Positions 49,388 to 61,875 of a DNA stretch of 64,000 bases are shown here, in pieces. Position 1 is the first letter of the stretch, and each line of letters starts with the position of its first letter. Both the position numbers and the translations under genes were made by a program. Source of the stretch: Chamaecyparis obtusa (lineage: Eukaryota > Streptophyta > Pinopsida > Cupressales > Cupressaceae); the NCBI GenBank assembly GCA_027943335.1, contig BSBK01001584.1:229925-293924 (forward strand), given 5' to 3'. Below the pieces are notes generated by a model, which worked only from the letters and a program-made list of their open reading frames with translations, made no database searches and was not told where the DNA came from.

Positions 49388-50438
49388 TGTTGCAAAGAGA
49401 GTACTTTAGGATAGATGTTATGTTTTCATTGATGGAAACTACGTAAATATCTCTTAGTTTTCTTAATGGGTTTTTTCTTACTGATACAAATATGATTGAA
49501 ATCAGCTAAGTACAATAAACATAATAGTATACATGTTCGATAATTGCATCGGTACAGATAGATGAATCAATATTATGAAATACGATTTTGGATATAGTAT
49601 CAAGATAGTTAGAATGATACAACTATATGATCACAAGTATTGGAGTTTGAGAATTCAAGAGATATTAATGTCTGAGTATCAAAGTTCAAAGTGTTTGTTA
49701 GGAACATGGCAAAGATGAAAAAAATTCATCTGTCATATTTGAATTTTAGTAAGAAGAATTTGTTGGGGTATTGATTATGATTGAGATGACTAGGGAATAA
49801 TTATATTATGTTTAGTATATCATGGAGTGAGTATAGAAAGGTTCAATTTACACGTTTCATATGGCAAGCTGAAAAATTTATATTTTTAGGTTATGACTTC
49901 ATATATAAGATCAAGTTTTGTTTGTGAATAAAAGTAGAGAATGTAATATTGTGAAATGTTGATGCAATGATAAATTAGTAAGAAAATAATATCTTGATGT
50001 GTAGATCTATGTTTAGAGCTTCATCAAAATTGTATTGGCATTATCGATACTACTCGTCAGTTCGGTATAGGACTATAAGTCCATCTTTTGTTTATGTAAT
50101 TGGTTGTAAGTCTTGATGTAATTTGGTTGTGTTATTGAGCAGTGATCTCTAGGCTATAATCCTAAATGCAAGTTCATTCCCGACTATTGTACTTATGCTC
50201 TTAACCAGGAACTTATTACTATAGTAGTGAGTTATTTGTAGGTATCATCCCCACTAGGGTTTTTCCCTTAACCAAGTTTTCCTTGAAAAAAAATTATGGT
50301 GTTGTAATGTTCATGTTATGGGCTATATTTTATTTACTTTATTTCATCTTCATTATTAAGTTATGGTTTCAGTTTAAATTCTTGAAGAATATTGCTCCAC
50401 TGATTCATCCCCCCTCTTGGTGCTCCCTAATCCTAACA
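49388..50438 (+). repeat. 3' LTR of element 2
   Basis: Complete LTR of about 1.05 kb, TGTTGCAAAG...CCTAACA. No target duplication can be tested because the 5' LTR start is lost. Confidence 0.87.
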
Positions 50439-52470
50439 CTCTGGTCTTTATAAGGTAAAACAATAACTTATTATGAAGATGAACATGATGAAAACATCTT
50501 TTTGTTTATATTTGAAACCCTTAGAGTTATTCCATACAAAGAGTTAGTTGAAAAAGAATCAACAAAAAAATTATCTAGTGTGGAAATAATTTTACCTTTA
50601 TGAAATATAATAAAAAACTAATAATTAATCCTAATGAAATAATCATATACCACTATCTTTTGTACTATTAATTTTTTTGATCCACCACTCCCATAATACC
50701 AAACCAAAAATATTTTCCTTTCAATGTGATCTATCTCCATCACAAGTCTTTCATGAAGCATAGAATATATGAATTATTTCAAAGAATAACTAATAAAAAA
50801 TTCCTCATCATACCTTGTGAATCTATCTTTCAAAACATTGGACTTGATAAAATTAGATTTATTGGGTTCCCATTATTTTATTGAAATCCGAAATTCTTTT
50901 CACGCAGATGCAACACTTTAAAGATAATAAACATAAGAAATATGGAAAGTTCACACTAGTACATTTTGGAAAATATGTGACGACGTGACTAAAATAGATC
51001 AAATTCTACTATGTTTTTTGCAATTCACAAGTATAAATGACTAAATAATTAGCCACTAATAATTAGTCACCCAAACAAAAATGACTAAATAAATGACTAA
51101 ATAATTAGTCACCCAAACAAAAATGACTAAATAAATGACTAAATAATTAGTCACCCAAACACAAATGACTAACTGAATGGTTATTACTCCTTTATAATTA
51201 CATTTGATAATATCATAGACTTATATACTTAGAAGTTCCATTTCACTAGTAATGCTCATTCACGAATATGATTATTGTTTGAGTAGCCATCTACACCTAT
51301 TTATTGACGCTTAAGACAAAATTAACATTTAGATGTTTAAGTGGCTATTTCTAGAACTCATTAGATTCAATTTACATCGATTATAGAAACATAATGGTCG
51401 AGTTTACTAAAAATGAAGACTTTTCCCTAAAAATGAAGATTGATTCTCTTTTATCCATGAAAAATAGAAATAACAATGATCTCTTTTGGTATGCAAAATT
51501 TTTCTCCTTCAGACTTTATGTTAATTATTTTATTTTTTAAAAATAGAAATTTTTTATAATCTATCAAATTGTGTGTTGATCATTTGTATAAATATTATTG
51601 TTACCTATTTTTCATCAAGGTAAAAAAATAGATGCATTTACATAAATAAAGGTTTTCTAAGTGTCAAAAAAATTAAAGAAAAAAAAGTTCTCTCATTATT
51701 TACACCAAATATTATACCTTGGTCTTCATGACTTTTAACTTATCAAAATGAAAAAATTATGGAAGGATGACTTTGGAGGGAAAATAAAGCTTCTTTCTCT
51801 AAGATAGCATGGAGGAAAGCACATGAAGAAAGACCCGCGAATCAAATGATGTTGGTAATGGACTTCAAAATCATCTTTGGAAATCCTCCATATGTAGCTC
51901 ATGGGGTTGGGATCTGTGGGGCATTGCCTTCTCTAGGTGACTGTGTGGATCATAATTGTGGTGCCTAAGTAAAAATTTGGTTAAGTTCAAGCTAATTAAG
52001 TCATTTTTCACCTGCCAAGCCACCAAAAGAGTGCATGTGTACTTTCTATAGGTGATGGATAAGGAGACTGAGGTAAACTACTTTGAAGCCAATAAGGCAT
52101 GCACCTCAATGATTTGTCTACAAAATTCTAACAAAATGACCTTATCCAAGCACAATGTTGTAGCATCCAAAATGGGTTCCTTGTGAAACTGGTGACCCAA
52201 ATGTAGGTATGTTGTGAAAATTGAATGAAGTAACATATCCATGAGCTGATCATGGCTATTGTATCTAGAGAAAATCTAAAACCTAAATCCTTTGTGAGCA
52301 TCTTAACAGCATGAAAAATAAATGTATTGTTAATTATACAAAAATACTAAAAAAATTCATCCCATTTGATTCTGGGAAAATGATCCCATGGAGTAGAATG
52401 TCCCACCTCCATGCCAAGGACACCAATTGTGTCCAATCCCCAGATTCCTCCATGATGTCAGGACAAAGAC
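50439..52470. other. Unassigned AT-rich sequence
   Basis: No domain-bearing ORF, LTR or RNA gene seen. The only clear structure is the 42-bp tandem repeat at 51019-51175. Confidence 0.45.
51019..51175. repeat. 42-bp tandem repeat, about three copies
   Basis: AATTAGTCACCCAAACAAAA with an ATGACTAAAT(A) partner recurs with starts at 51061, 51103 and 51145, i.e. an exact 42-bp period. An inverted relation between TGACTAA and TTAGTCA within each unit allows small hairpins. Confidence 0.92.
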
Positions 52471-52680
52471 CACAAAACAAAAGATGTCATATAAAAATGG
52501 CTATCTTCCTCGACCTTCTTTATTTGGGCATCCACATGGTTAGAAGTAATGGTTGGCCAATAAAAATGTTGCATGTTAGTGGTCATGCAGTAGAGGAAGT
52601 AGTATATCTAGGGAAAGAGTTCTCAGGCATGAGGCTCATCAAAAACCCTAAATAAAAAAATTATCCATGCCTATATTATC
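52471..52680 (-). pseudogene. Fragment of a plant retroelement-associated ORF
   Basis: The minus strand encodes FYWPTITSNHVDAQIKKVEE followed by HFYMTSFVLW. The pattern 'W..I....D.Q...V....FYMTSYVVY' is one I associate with an uncharacterised protein found beside plant retroelements. The plus-strand ORF at 54968-56007 appears to be an N-terminal and central copy of the same family in the opposite direction. Short and based on pattern memory. Confidence 0.3.
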
Positions 52681-54967
52681 TCCTTGAAGTTAGAGTAAGG
52701 GATATCCATATTCATTTTTTTATAATCTCGACATGGGATTTTCAACCATTCTATATTTAGAAGATGTCAGGCCACGTCTCTCATCCATGTAAGTTGTGCA
52801 ACTAAGGCTACCCAGATCATGCTCATGACACCTTTGAAAAATGGAATCCTCCATGTTGTTGCAATGACATCATGGTCCAAGGAGGAAATGGGCACTCTGG
52901 AAGATGTAACAATGATGTGAGCGGTCATGTTATTGTTCTTGGCCATGAGAAATATTAACTCCAGAGTCTACACATAATGTGGGAAGCAGGCTACTTGAAT
53001 GATCCAAGAGGTAGAGAGATTGATTGATAGAGGATCATTGGCCCTCCTAAACTGGTACATTGTCTGTTGAAGGCTCCTTAGTTCATCCCAGGTGCCAAAG
53101 TCAGTGTCAGTAATTTATTAGAGTGTGGTCTTAATGTGGGACCCCTAGATTGTCCTTTCTTTCTTGTACTTCATTACTAGTGTAAGATTTTCCAAAGACT
53201 TTTCTGAGTTGGACTTTTTGATAGGAGCCGCAGATGAACTGGGAAGCTCTAGACTTCTGGGCAGTTATCTTATTACTTTCATTTAACCCAATTACAACCT
53301 GCAAGATAAGACGACCATCATGATGATATAAATGATGATAAAAATTTTTTGATGGAAAATTCAAACCTTGGAACCTTGAGGACTGCACGTTGTGTTATTC
53401 AAAGAAATAAAATACATTACTTAGTGTTAAGACTAATAAAATTTTTGGCCCCTGATGTTAAAAATCCAAAAAATCCATGTTTCCTCATAAACCCTAGGTC
53501 TTCCCATTCCAGAAGCCCTAATTTTCTTGACCTTTGTTCTAATTCTTTTTTACCTTTTGGGTCACTTAAGTTAGGATTTCCATGTGTTTCTTTTTAAAAA
53601 TAAAATGTCAACTAAGGGTTCAAAGAGTAAGAAAAATCAAATTTTCCTTTCGCAATTGTATCTTTTTTATTAAGCTTACCTTGTTTTGTTGCGACCATTA
53701 GATCTTTTTTTAAATCTAACGACAATTACTATCCCTTGAGCATCAAGATGCATGCATTTTATCTTCACAGAATCATGACTGCTTGTCACCTATCCATGAT
53801 CATCAATGGGACCACATAAAGCTTAAAACATGTGATAAACGGTCTGGTTAAGGTTTTTCTAGTGGTTAGTGTCAAGCAGGCCAGGTCAGTAAGTAGTGTA
53901 AAGTTTAGTTGAAGTCTGAGAAAGATCTATGGTAGGCATGATGCCTCAAGAAAAAAGCAACTGGCCTTTATCCATTGCAGGATCGCGACAACCATCCGAT
54001 CAAAGGGAATTGACAAGAAAACAATTTTGGTGGGGCCAGTGATATCTTTTTATATGGACCATGAAATGTGTTTTGATCTAACAATGGGCGTGAAGCCTTG
54101 ATCAAGACTTGCATGAAGTTTATCCATTATGGGATCACACTTTGTTGACACGTGTCCCAGATAATGTCATATGTTAGTAGGGCCAAAGGTTTATCGAGCA
54201 ATAAAGAGTTTTCATGTAGGAAAGGATCCAATGGTGGGTACTATTCCATAAAGAGGAGATGCGAGTTATTTATCTTTCATGGGATCACACTTTGTTGATG
54301 AGTTTCCCAATTCTAAAGTGGGTTCATAGGTTTGTAAAGTGTTAAATACCTATAGTTTTAAAAGAAGATTGACGACAGGTGTGAGGCTTTAAAGGGAAAA
54401 TGATCGAAAGATAGTGATCGCGAGATCATGACTTGCTGACACATGTCTGTCTCGGTGGAAAGTTATAGTGACTTGGATTTGACACATCATTTGGAATGAA
54501 ATTTTTTCATTGGTCGACATGTTAACCCAGGGTAAAAATATATGTACTCGCTAGTCAACTTTATGATAACCATCTGATATTCTAAGAAAAGGAAGATCGA
54601 TGACCTAGTTTTAAATTTTTGAAATCTAAGCTATGATGTGCTTTGTGAATGTTGTAAGCACTAATTTTTCAACATCAATGGCTTAATGGTGTATCTTGTG
54701 AAGTAAATGCATAATTTTGGACAGGGTATAAGGCAAGTAATGATCATTTCGAACAACACATTATCTCCAGAGCTCTCAGACAAAAGGTGATTCTTTCAGC
54801 GTTTCAATTTTTTAGGCATTTTCAAAGGTAGTAGGTGATCTTTGATGTATTATTTGAGTTCATGTTTGTGATTGTAGTGCTATTGAATTGAAGCTTTAGA
54901 AGGGTTAATGTGCTAGTTGTATTATCATTCCACATAAATTTATTTATTGAAACCCTAGTTATTTAAG
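52681..54967. other. Unassigned sequence with imperfect repeats
   Basis: No gene supported. Short phrases recur: TGGGATCACACTTTGTTGA occurs near 54127 and 54280, each followed by a variant of CACGTGTCCC or TGAGTTTCCC, with weaker versions near 53770, 53985 and 54425. They may be the leader or LTR of the retroelement that carries the ORF at 54968. A short plus-strand segment near 52765-52900 is Cys/His-rich but no knuckle spacing fits. Confidence 0.4.
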
Positions 54968-56007
54968 ATGGCACTGCATAGGGAGTTTAAGGGGGAAGTT
55001 TATTATCAGAAGAGGGCTGTTTGTGATGACCTATTTTAGTTGTTACCCCCATCCAAAAATGATGTTTTGAAAATGAAGGAGATAGTCCCAAAAAACCCTA
55101 GAGAATAGATAGGGGAGAGATTGTACGATAAGGGCATGTGGACAAGAGATCCCAAGGTTGAAATTACTGGGTTGACCCTCTTTAAGACTGCGTATTCACA
55201 AAGAAATGCATGTGCACCCAATAGTAACATATGACAATTTTATGTTGTAAAATTGGTGGTGCTTAGTGTTTTCATGGACGTAGATATCCTCATGCAAGTA
55301 GAAAAATTTTATGATCCAGTGGTGAGAGTGGTAAGGGATGTAGAAGGGAATGTCTTGATCAATGAAACTATAGATGAGATAAGAGAAGTGTTCTCATTGA
55401 ATGATCCTTCTATGATTCTAGAGGAGATAGATTTTGACAATGTCAGGAAGGTTTATGATGCCCAAATAGATTATTTTAGGTCAGGACTTTTGAGGGAGTT
55501 TTTTGATAAAATTGGTAATTTGTGTGTGGTCAGGTCAAGTACTCCTGAACCAATTAGATTAGATCTCTTTAGTTTAAGAGCACAAGGCATGTACAAGCCA
55601 CTAGCATACATTTTTAGTGAAGATGAAGAGACACATATGACAGTTCAGTATATGTTCATGATGGTTCATATATTACACCCTCACCTGGCAGTCATTTTTT
55701 ATTTTTCTCCCTATGTTGCTGATCTGATTCACCAAGGTTTGATTGGGATTTAGAATTTGAAAGTTGACAGGTCATTTGAGTGGTACTCCATGCTGATGCA
55801 TATGTTTTTGTATAAGGGTGTGGATTATTTCAGTTAGACCATGGAGATAGTCTAGGAAGAGATGGTAAATTTTTGCCTGTTCAATTATGAAGTTTTTTGT
55901 TGTCATGGGACTGTACAGATGCTAGCTTTTTCATTTTTGACAAAAATTTTGCTTCTAGGCTTAGAGCATTAATATTTTTCGATAACCCTAGAATTCCCAA
56001 TGGGTTA
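54968..56007 (+). pseudogene. Retroelement-associated ORF of unknown function, cut by a Gypsy LTR
   Basis: One frame from the ATG at 54968 (MALHREFKGEVYYQK) runs about 310 codons. The longest open part is 55253-55750, with NVLINETIDEIREVFSL and VRKVYDAQIDYFR. These recall plant retroelement proteins with the pattern 'dv.GN.....s.e.IreaF.......... RKVYDA', again from memory and uncharacterised. Stops at about 55037, 55109, 55226, 55751, 55838 and 55853 are mostly TAG. The reading frame ends where the Gypsy LTR begins at 56008. Confidence 0.5.
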
Positions 56008-56775
56008 TGTAAGGCCCCACCAGGGAACCCAAGAGAAGTAAACCTATAACTTGCTACTAAGTTTGGTGAACATTTTTTTTTTTTATAGTTAACAAACAAG
56101 ATACACAATAGTGTGGAAGCAATTACCATTTATTCACATTTGAACAACATCCAACATAGATTACAAAACTTGAGGGTCCCATGACATAGAATTACTTAAG
56201 AACAAATAAAAACAACTAAAGAAAGATGACAAAAGATTCCATATCATAAATGATACAATAAAAAATTACATCAATAATACAAATCTCATGGACAACCATG
56301 ATAACTAAAACACTGACATTCACTGCACATGTCGCAGGGTATGTAATAATAAATCTAACATAAAAGTACAATGTCCATATTAGGTATCACATGCGATACT
56401 CTAATATAGGACTACATAAATGAAGGTATGAAAGAATCCAATAATGAAGAATCAATGAAGAACCAAGAAAGCATCCAACTACAGAAGTATCAATACCAGC
56501 ACCAGGACGTCGAATCTCAAATGATAAAGAATCACTACCACCCATCCGTGTAGAACCACAAAGTTCTACCCCACTGTACTAAGGAGATAACCACAAACCC
56601 CAATCGAAGGACCAAAACCAAACAAGGATAACCACTAAGCAAGGAATCCTGATAGCTCTCTACTCAAGGTTTACAAAAAATAAAGAGAAGGGTAAGACAC
56701 ACTAATCCAGAGGCATAAATGAAAAACTCAGGAGATGACTTAGGCTACATGCTATGGGAGTGTCATCACATGTCT

Positions 56776-56866
56776 AACTACTTGAGTTACCCTGGACTGG
56801 TCACTCTGGACCCCGAACCCTCAAGCATTGAGTTACCCTGGACTGACCACTCTAGGCCCCAGACCC
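56776..56866. repeat. Internal tandem duplication in the LTR
   Basis: GAGTTACCCTGGACTG followed by (G/A)(T/C)CACTCTGGACCCC occurs twice about 46 bp apart. A weaker third version (GTTACCTAGGTACTGACCAC) lies at about 57006. The duplication is also in the right LTR (62644-62735), so it predates insertion. Confidence 0.85.
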
Positions 56867-58095
56867 TCAATATGATCCATGTGGGATTAGAATACTCTCT
56901 CTCAGAATGAGGAATTGTAATCATAACCATACTCTATATTATCTTTTTAAATGCTCTATAAAGTTTTAATTACTATGTTATCACTTAATTACATAACCTA
57001 CAATAGGTTACCTAGGTACTGACCACTTTGGGTCCCGGCCCCTATTGTAAGCCACTCCCCTAAGATGCACTTAATCAATCTCCCCTAGCTCATAATCACA
57101 TAAACATCCAATAGGTATACAACCGGGTAATCCTAGATGCAGTTTCACACATAGAAACTGAAATGATTACACAGATACCAAAAATAGATATTAACCAAGA
57201 GCCAATAAGGTCAAAACACAGATGATAATTAGAATAACCACACACATAAACATGATACTGAAATATGATCCAACTGAGACATAACCCTACCTCTGTTTCC
57301 CCTAGGCCATCTAATGCCCGAAAACACATGATGCACAAGAATGCAGTTCAAAAAACAAGAAGCCAACATTCACAATTAAGAAAACTGATCAGGAACTTCA
57401 AGCAATAAAACATCATAATAAACATGATCCTAACATAATATGGATCGCATAATATTGATGAAAGAATCATGACATAACAAGCATACTAAAGTCAATCATA
57501 AAAAGTATATTCCCTAATAATGTTCTAAGAATTCAGTAGGGTAGAAAGCCCAATTTTAGTAGAGATGTAACACTTGTAAAAGGGTAAAAACATGATGTTA
57601 ATAACAAATCCAAAAGAAGTAAATTATAATGTTTTAATAATCCAACAAAATAATTCTAATATGAAAACACATAGTACCCACTAATTCACAATACTAAAAT
57701 ACATTATAACCAAAGTATTAATATAGTGAAATCTAATTACATTATTATACAAATTAGGATATAAATTTTATTTCATATAAATTGATACTACTGTCAAAAT
57801 ATACAACTAGAAAACCCATCTAACACAACTAATCTAAATAATAAATCAAGTATTTATATAAATTACACTCAACAATCTTAATTAACTAATATATTTAAAT
57901 TAGCAATTAATCCCATCTATATTAACTAATAAACAAATAACAATTAATAATAAAATAAAATAAAATTTAATAACTTAATTTAATTTACAAATAAAAAATT
58001 ATCTTAACATTATAAACTAAACAAATAAAATTAGTTAATAATAAACAAAAAAACAAATTTTATAAAACAAAATTTTTAAAAGGCAAAACTTTTGG

Positions 58096-58252
58096 TGTGG
58101 GGGGGCCCGCGGCTCCCCACCCAACACCCTGCGACAAAGCCCATAGGCTCTGCCGTGACAGTCCCATAGGGATTGCACACGGCAGGCCCTATGGGTCCGT
58201 GCGTCAGTCCTTAAAGGACTGCGCACGCTCCACGAGAAACTGTGCGGTATAA
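58096..58252. repeat. GC-rich island with nested hairpins in the LTR
   Basis: A GC-rich stretch in otherwise about 75-80% AT sequence. Hairpin 1: CCCATAGG and CTGCCGTG (58140-58157) pair with CACGGCAG and CCTATGGG (58178-58195); its loop contains another palindrome, TCCCATAGGGA. Hairpin 2: CGTGCG(T)CAGTCCTT (58198-58212) pairs with AAGGACTGCGCACG (58214-58227), one bulged base. The start of the same island is in the right LTR at the window end (63964-64000). Confidence 0.9.
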
Positions 58253-58315
58253 AGAATTTCACTTTATATATTTTTTTAATTTGTTTATAATAATTTTCAA
58301 CTTCACAAAGCATGA

Positions 58316-58496
<181 letters not shown>

Positions 58497-60070
58497 CTGT
58501 TTTAATCAAATCTGGAAATAGGATATTTAACAAACACAAATTTCTTACACAGAATAAATTTAACATTTAGGAATTTCTTTTATAAACAAAATTTTAAATA
58601 CTTTTGTGATATGAATCTACTCCTTTCCCAAAACAAACAATTTACTATATTCATGAAGAATTTTTGCAAATATTTATTTAAACAGAGAATATATTTTATA
58701 CCAGAATTGGGTTTTCTACTCAAATTGATTTTCTTTCTCAATAGAATTAAATTTTCTACAGCCTTTATAGTTCAACTATACAACTGAATTAATTTATCGA
58801 TTTATAGCCAAACCATGAACAATTGGTTAACGAAATTTTGCCAGAGTAACACTACAATGCCAAGTAATGATAAAATACAAAAAACAACTACACTAGGGTT
58901 TTAGAATACCCAGATATAATATAAACAAAAATCTACCAAATAGAAACACAGAAAGCTATTAAAACACAGAAAGATAAACAGATGTGGAACATAGATCTGA
59001 CAAATAAATCCAAAGCCTACCTCAGATCCAATGCCAGAAATAGATTAAAAATGGAAACCCCTGTAGATCTGAGAACCAAATTCTCTTCAAATTCAAACAC
59101 AACCTGCAGACCTGAAAGCTAATTTGCAACCAGGTGTCCAATCCAAATGCATAGAGAAATTCAAATCATCAACAGCCATAACAATCCACAATTCTCCAAA
59201 TTGCCAAAAAAACACAAGCCTTCTCCAAAATTTTCCTTCAAAACCTGTCTCCCCAAAAATGAAAGCAAAATTCCCCTAATAGGAATTCAATTCCAACATC
59301 CAAGCAATCACACAAGACAACTCAACAGATAACTCTGAGTTCAACTCAAATCAGAAAAGTGACTCATAAGACAACTCCTAATTCAACTTAAACTTCAAAA
59401 TTGAAAGAAATTACAATTAATTAATTAAAATATATTTTAAAATGCACAACTCCACTTTGACTTTCTAAAACTAGTTGTTATCTCTTTGACAACAATTCCT
59501 TTTTTCAATTTTGCACATGTAATAAATTAAATTGATTTATTAAATAAATTAAATAATCAATGCATCACAAATTGATGCAATTAATTATTTAATTACTTAA
59601 TAATATAAACAAGCATAATTCTAAACATTTACCATTTGAGCACATGTTAATAATTAAAACCAAATTAAATAAATTAAATATTTAATACATCCTAAAGCAT
59701 GCATTAAAATATTCAATTATTTAATTATACATTCAAACATAATTAAATCCAACTTCAATTAAATAATCAATTAATTCCATTTAATCAAATAATTGACTTT
59801 GGACAATATTCTAAATTAAACATAGGAAAATAATTAAATCATTAATTTCAACTATAATCCTATCATTAATAATCATATAAAATCACCTGAATAATTCACA
59901 AATCAACTGAATCAAATGCAATAAAATCAAGCAAACTGAAACCACATGCACAAACTCAAGAATGGGATCCACAAATTCCTGCCAACCAGGTGAATTCGGG
60001 TAAGGTAGTCAAACAGAACCTTGTCCAATTATAGGACAATTAGGCTAGGGCTAGGGTTTGGGTCTATGAA

Positions 60071-60085
60071 TTATCTCCCCTCTTT
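60071..60085 (-). other. Polypurine tract of the gag-only Gypsy element
   Basis: Minus-strand AAAGAGGGGAGATAA at the expected position before the 3' LTR. Confidence 0.7.
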
Positions 60086-60514
60086 ACCATTGAGATGAAT
60101 GTTTGTGGGCACGCTCACTCCTACCAATTCAGGGAAGATGATGCCCTGTACCTGCGAACCTATCATTAGAAGACAAAGCATGTACATATAATATATAACA
60201 GACAATGATAGGGTACGGTCAGACATGTGGATCTCGACTATGCAAGTAACTACGCCTCCGTCCTCTACCACACAAACACATCAAATAGATACAAACACAT
60301 AATCACCATACACATGCAAGTATGGGGTAAGTACATCGTATTCAATATAAAACATGTAATCTAATGGGTACTACATTCACCCCCCTAGGATTAGGCTTAC
60401 TCCTGGAAGCCTGAAACAAGTAGGGATATTATTCCCACAAAAATATCTGCACTGAAAAGAAATCTAAACTATGAATCACTGAGTAGGTCCATCCCATGCA
60501 TTAGGGTTCGAACA

Positions 60515-61675
60515 CTAAGGATCGTTCCCTATCACAAAGGCCCTATGAGATCCACCAACATTCCCAACTGTAGGCTCAGAAGTTGCAGGCCTCTGTCCTG
60601 AAATCTATGTTGATCGATTAGGACAATTGACTGCAATGTGGCCATGTTGTCTGCAAGAATAACAACCATCTCTACCTCCAAAACTCTGGGGTTGCTGATC
60701 CTCCCTATTGCGCAAACTACGCTGCCAGTTGCGATAGTTCCCTGACTGAGAACCACCACTACTACCATGAAAGAATTTCTTATCTTGCTGATCTTGATTA
60801 CCTTTTGAAAAGGTTGAAGGATTTTGAAAATTTCCATTCTTCTGAGATTGATTCCTCTTGGAACCACTAGACTGAATACCTCCCTGAGCACTTAAAGCTG
60901 CTGCCAGATTTGCCTCTTTAATAGTTGCCTTAATAACTATATCTCTGAGGGTCTTAGGCTCAAAAAGTAAGGCATTCCCAATAATGCATGCATTCAACCC
61001 CCTAATGAAGTGTTGCACTAGCAAGGCTGTGTCCTGACCAAATCCAGCATATTGTTTGAGCTCAAAGAACTTGCGCTCATACTCACTCACTGACATAGTA
61101 AGCTGTCTCAAATTATGAAACTCATCTTCCCTCTGCTTCCTCCACTGATCAGATAGGAAACGTTCCTGGAAGTGCTCTAAGAACAACTCCCATGTAACTG
61201 TGTCCATTTGAAGACCTAGCTTCTCCTCCTCTAGCCTCCACCATATAGCTGCAAAATCTGTGAGTTGTGTCACTGCATACCTAGCTTTAGTATTGCTACT
61301 AAAGGGATGCATGGCAAAAATCTGCTCTAAGGCTATCAACCATGTCTCTACCTCCCCTCTCATCAGATCCCTCATGTGGTTAGCTGCCACAACTATAGGA
61401 TCAACTGTGAAATCCCTCCTTAGAGGACTCCTAGACCTCTCTCTAGCCCGCTCTACTCTAGCCTGCTCAGGGATAAGATGATTGAGAATCGCTCACAAGA
61501 ATTGTCTCGTGTCTAGTCCCTCAGACTCAACCTGATGATCCTCTCTCTGATCATCTCTCGACTGCTGGTGGTTACTCTCCTGACTAACACTTGTAGAAGG
61601 GCTATGATGTCTACCCCTTCCACGGCCACTAGAACGACCTCTACCTCTACCTCTAGAAGCTCTAGTGACAGGCAT
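60515..61675 (-). pseudogene. Gypsy gag (chromovirus-like), nearly intact
   Basis: The ATG at 61675 (MPVTRASRGRGRG) starts a frame of about 386 codons ending at TAG 60515. Only two internal stops are present: near 61493 (TGA) and 60605 (TAG). The N-terminus is Arg/Gly/Ser-rich. The Retrotrans_gag core follows: WLIALEQIFAMHP, AAIWWRLEE, TWELFLEHFQERF, EFHNLRQ...SVSEYERKF and LVQHFIRGL. It ends with a Gln/Ser-rich linker and one zinc knuckle CYSCRQHGHIAVNC. Gag would assemble particles for an element that lacks its own polymerase. The better preservation compared with the Copia ORFs fits the younger LTRs. Confidence 0.88.
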
Positions 61676-61862
61676 GATTCCTGCATCACAAGGAAATCAA
61701 GACAATGTCACACAACATAACTCAAAACAAAAATAAAAGGAAACATAATCACAAAGCAATGGTTTGCAAACAAAATTTTTTATGTCTATGTTTAGTTTCC
61801 AGTTTAGACCACACAAAATCTAATAAGCATACATACCTAGAGTTCCCAGTGTAGAAACTTTT

Positions 61863-61874
61863 CTCTGATACCAA
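61863..61874 (-). other. Primer-binding site of the gag-only Gypsy element
   Basis: Minus-strand TTGGTATCAGAG follows the 5' LTR end (TTACA at 61876) by one to two bases; iMet tRNA type. Confidence 0.85.
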
Positions 61875-61875
61875 A

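Noticed and set aside
51030..51175. CRISPR-like array
   Set aside because: Three direct 42-bp tandem units with no spacers in a plant-type sequence: a minisatellite.
52311..52655. 114-residue plus-strand ORF
   Set aside because: The opposite strand over the same region gives a better match to a retroelement protein pattern.
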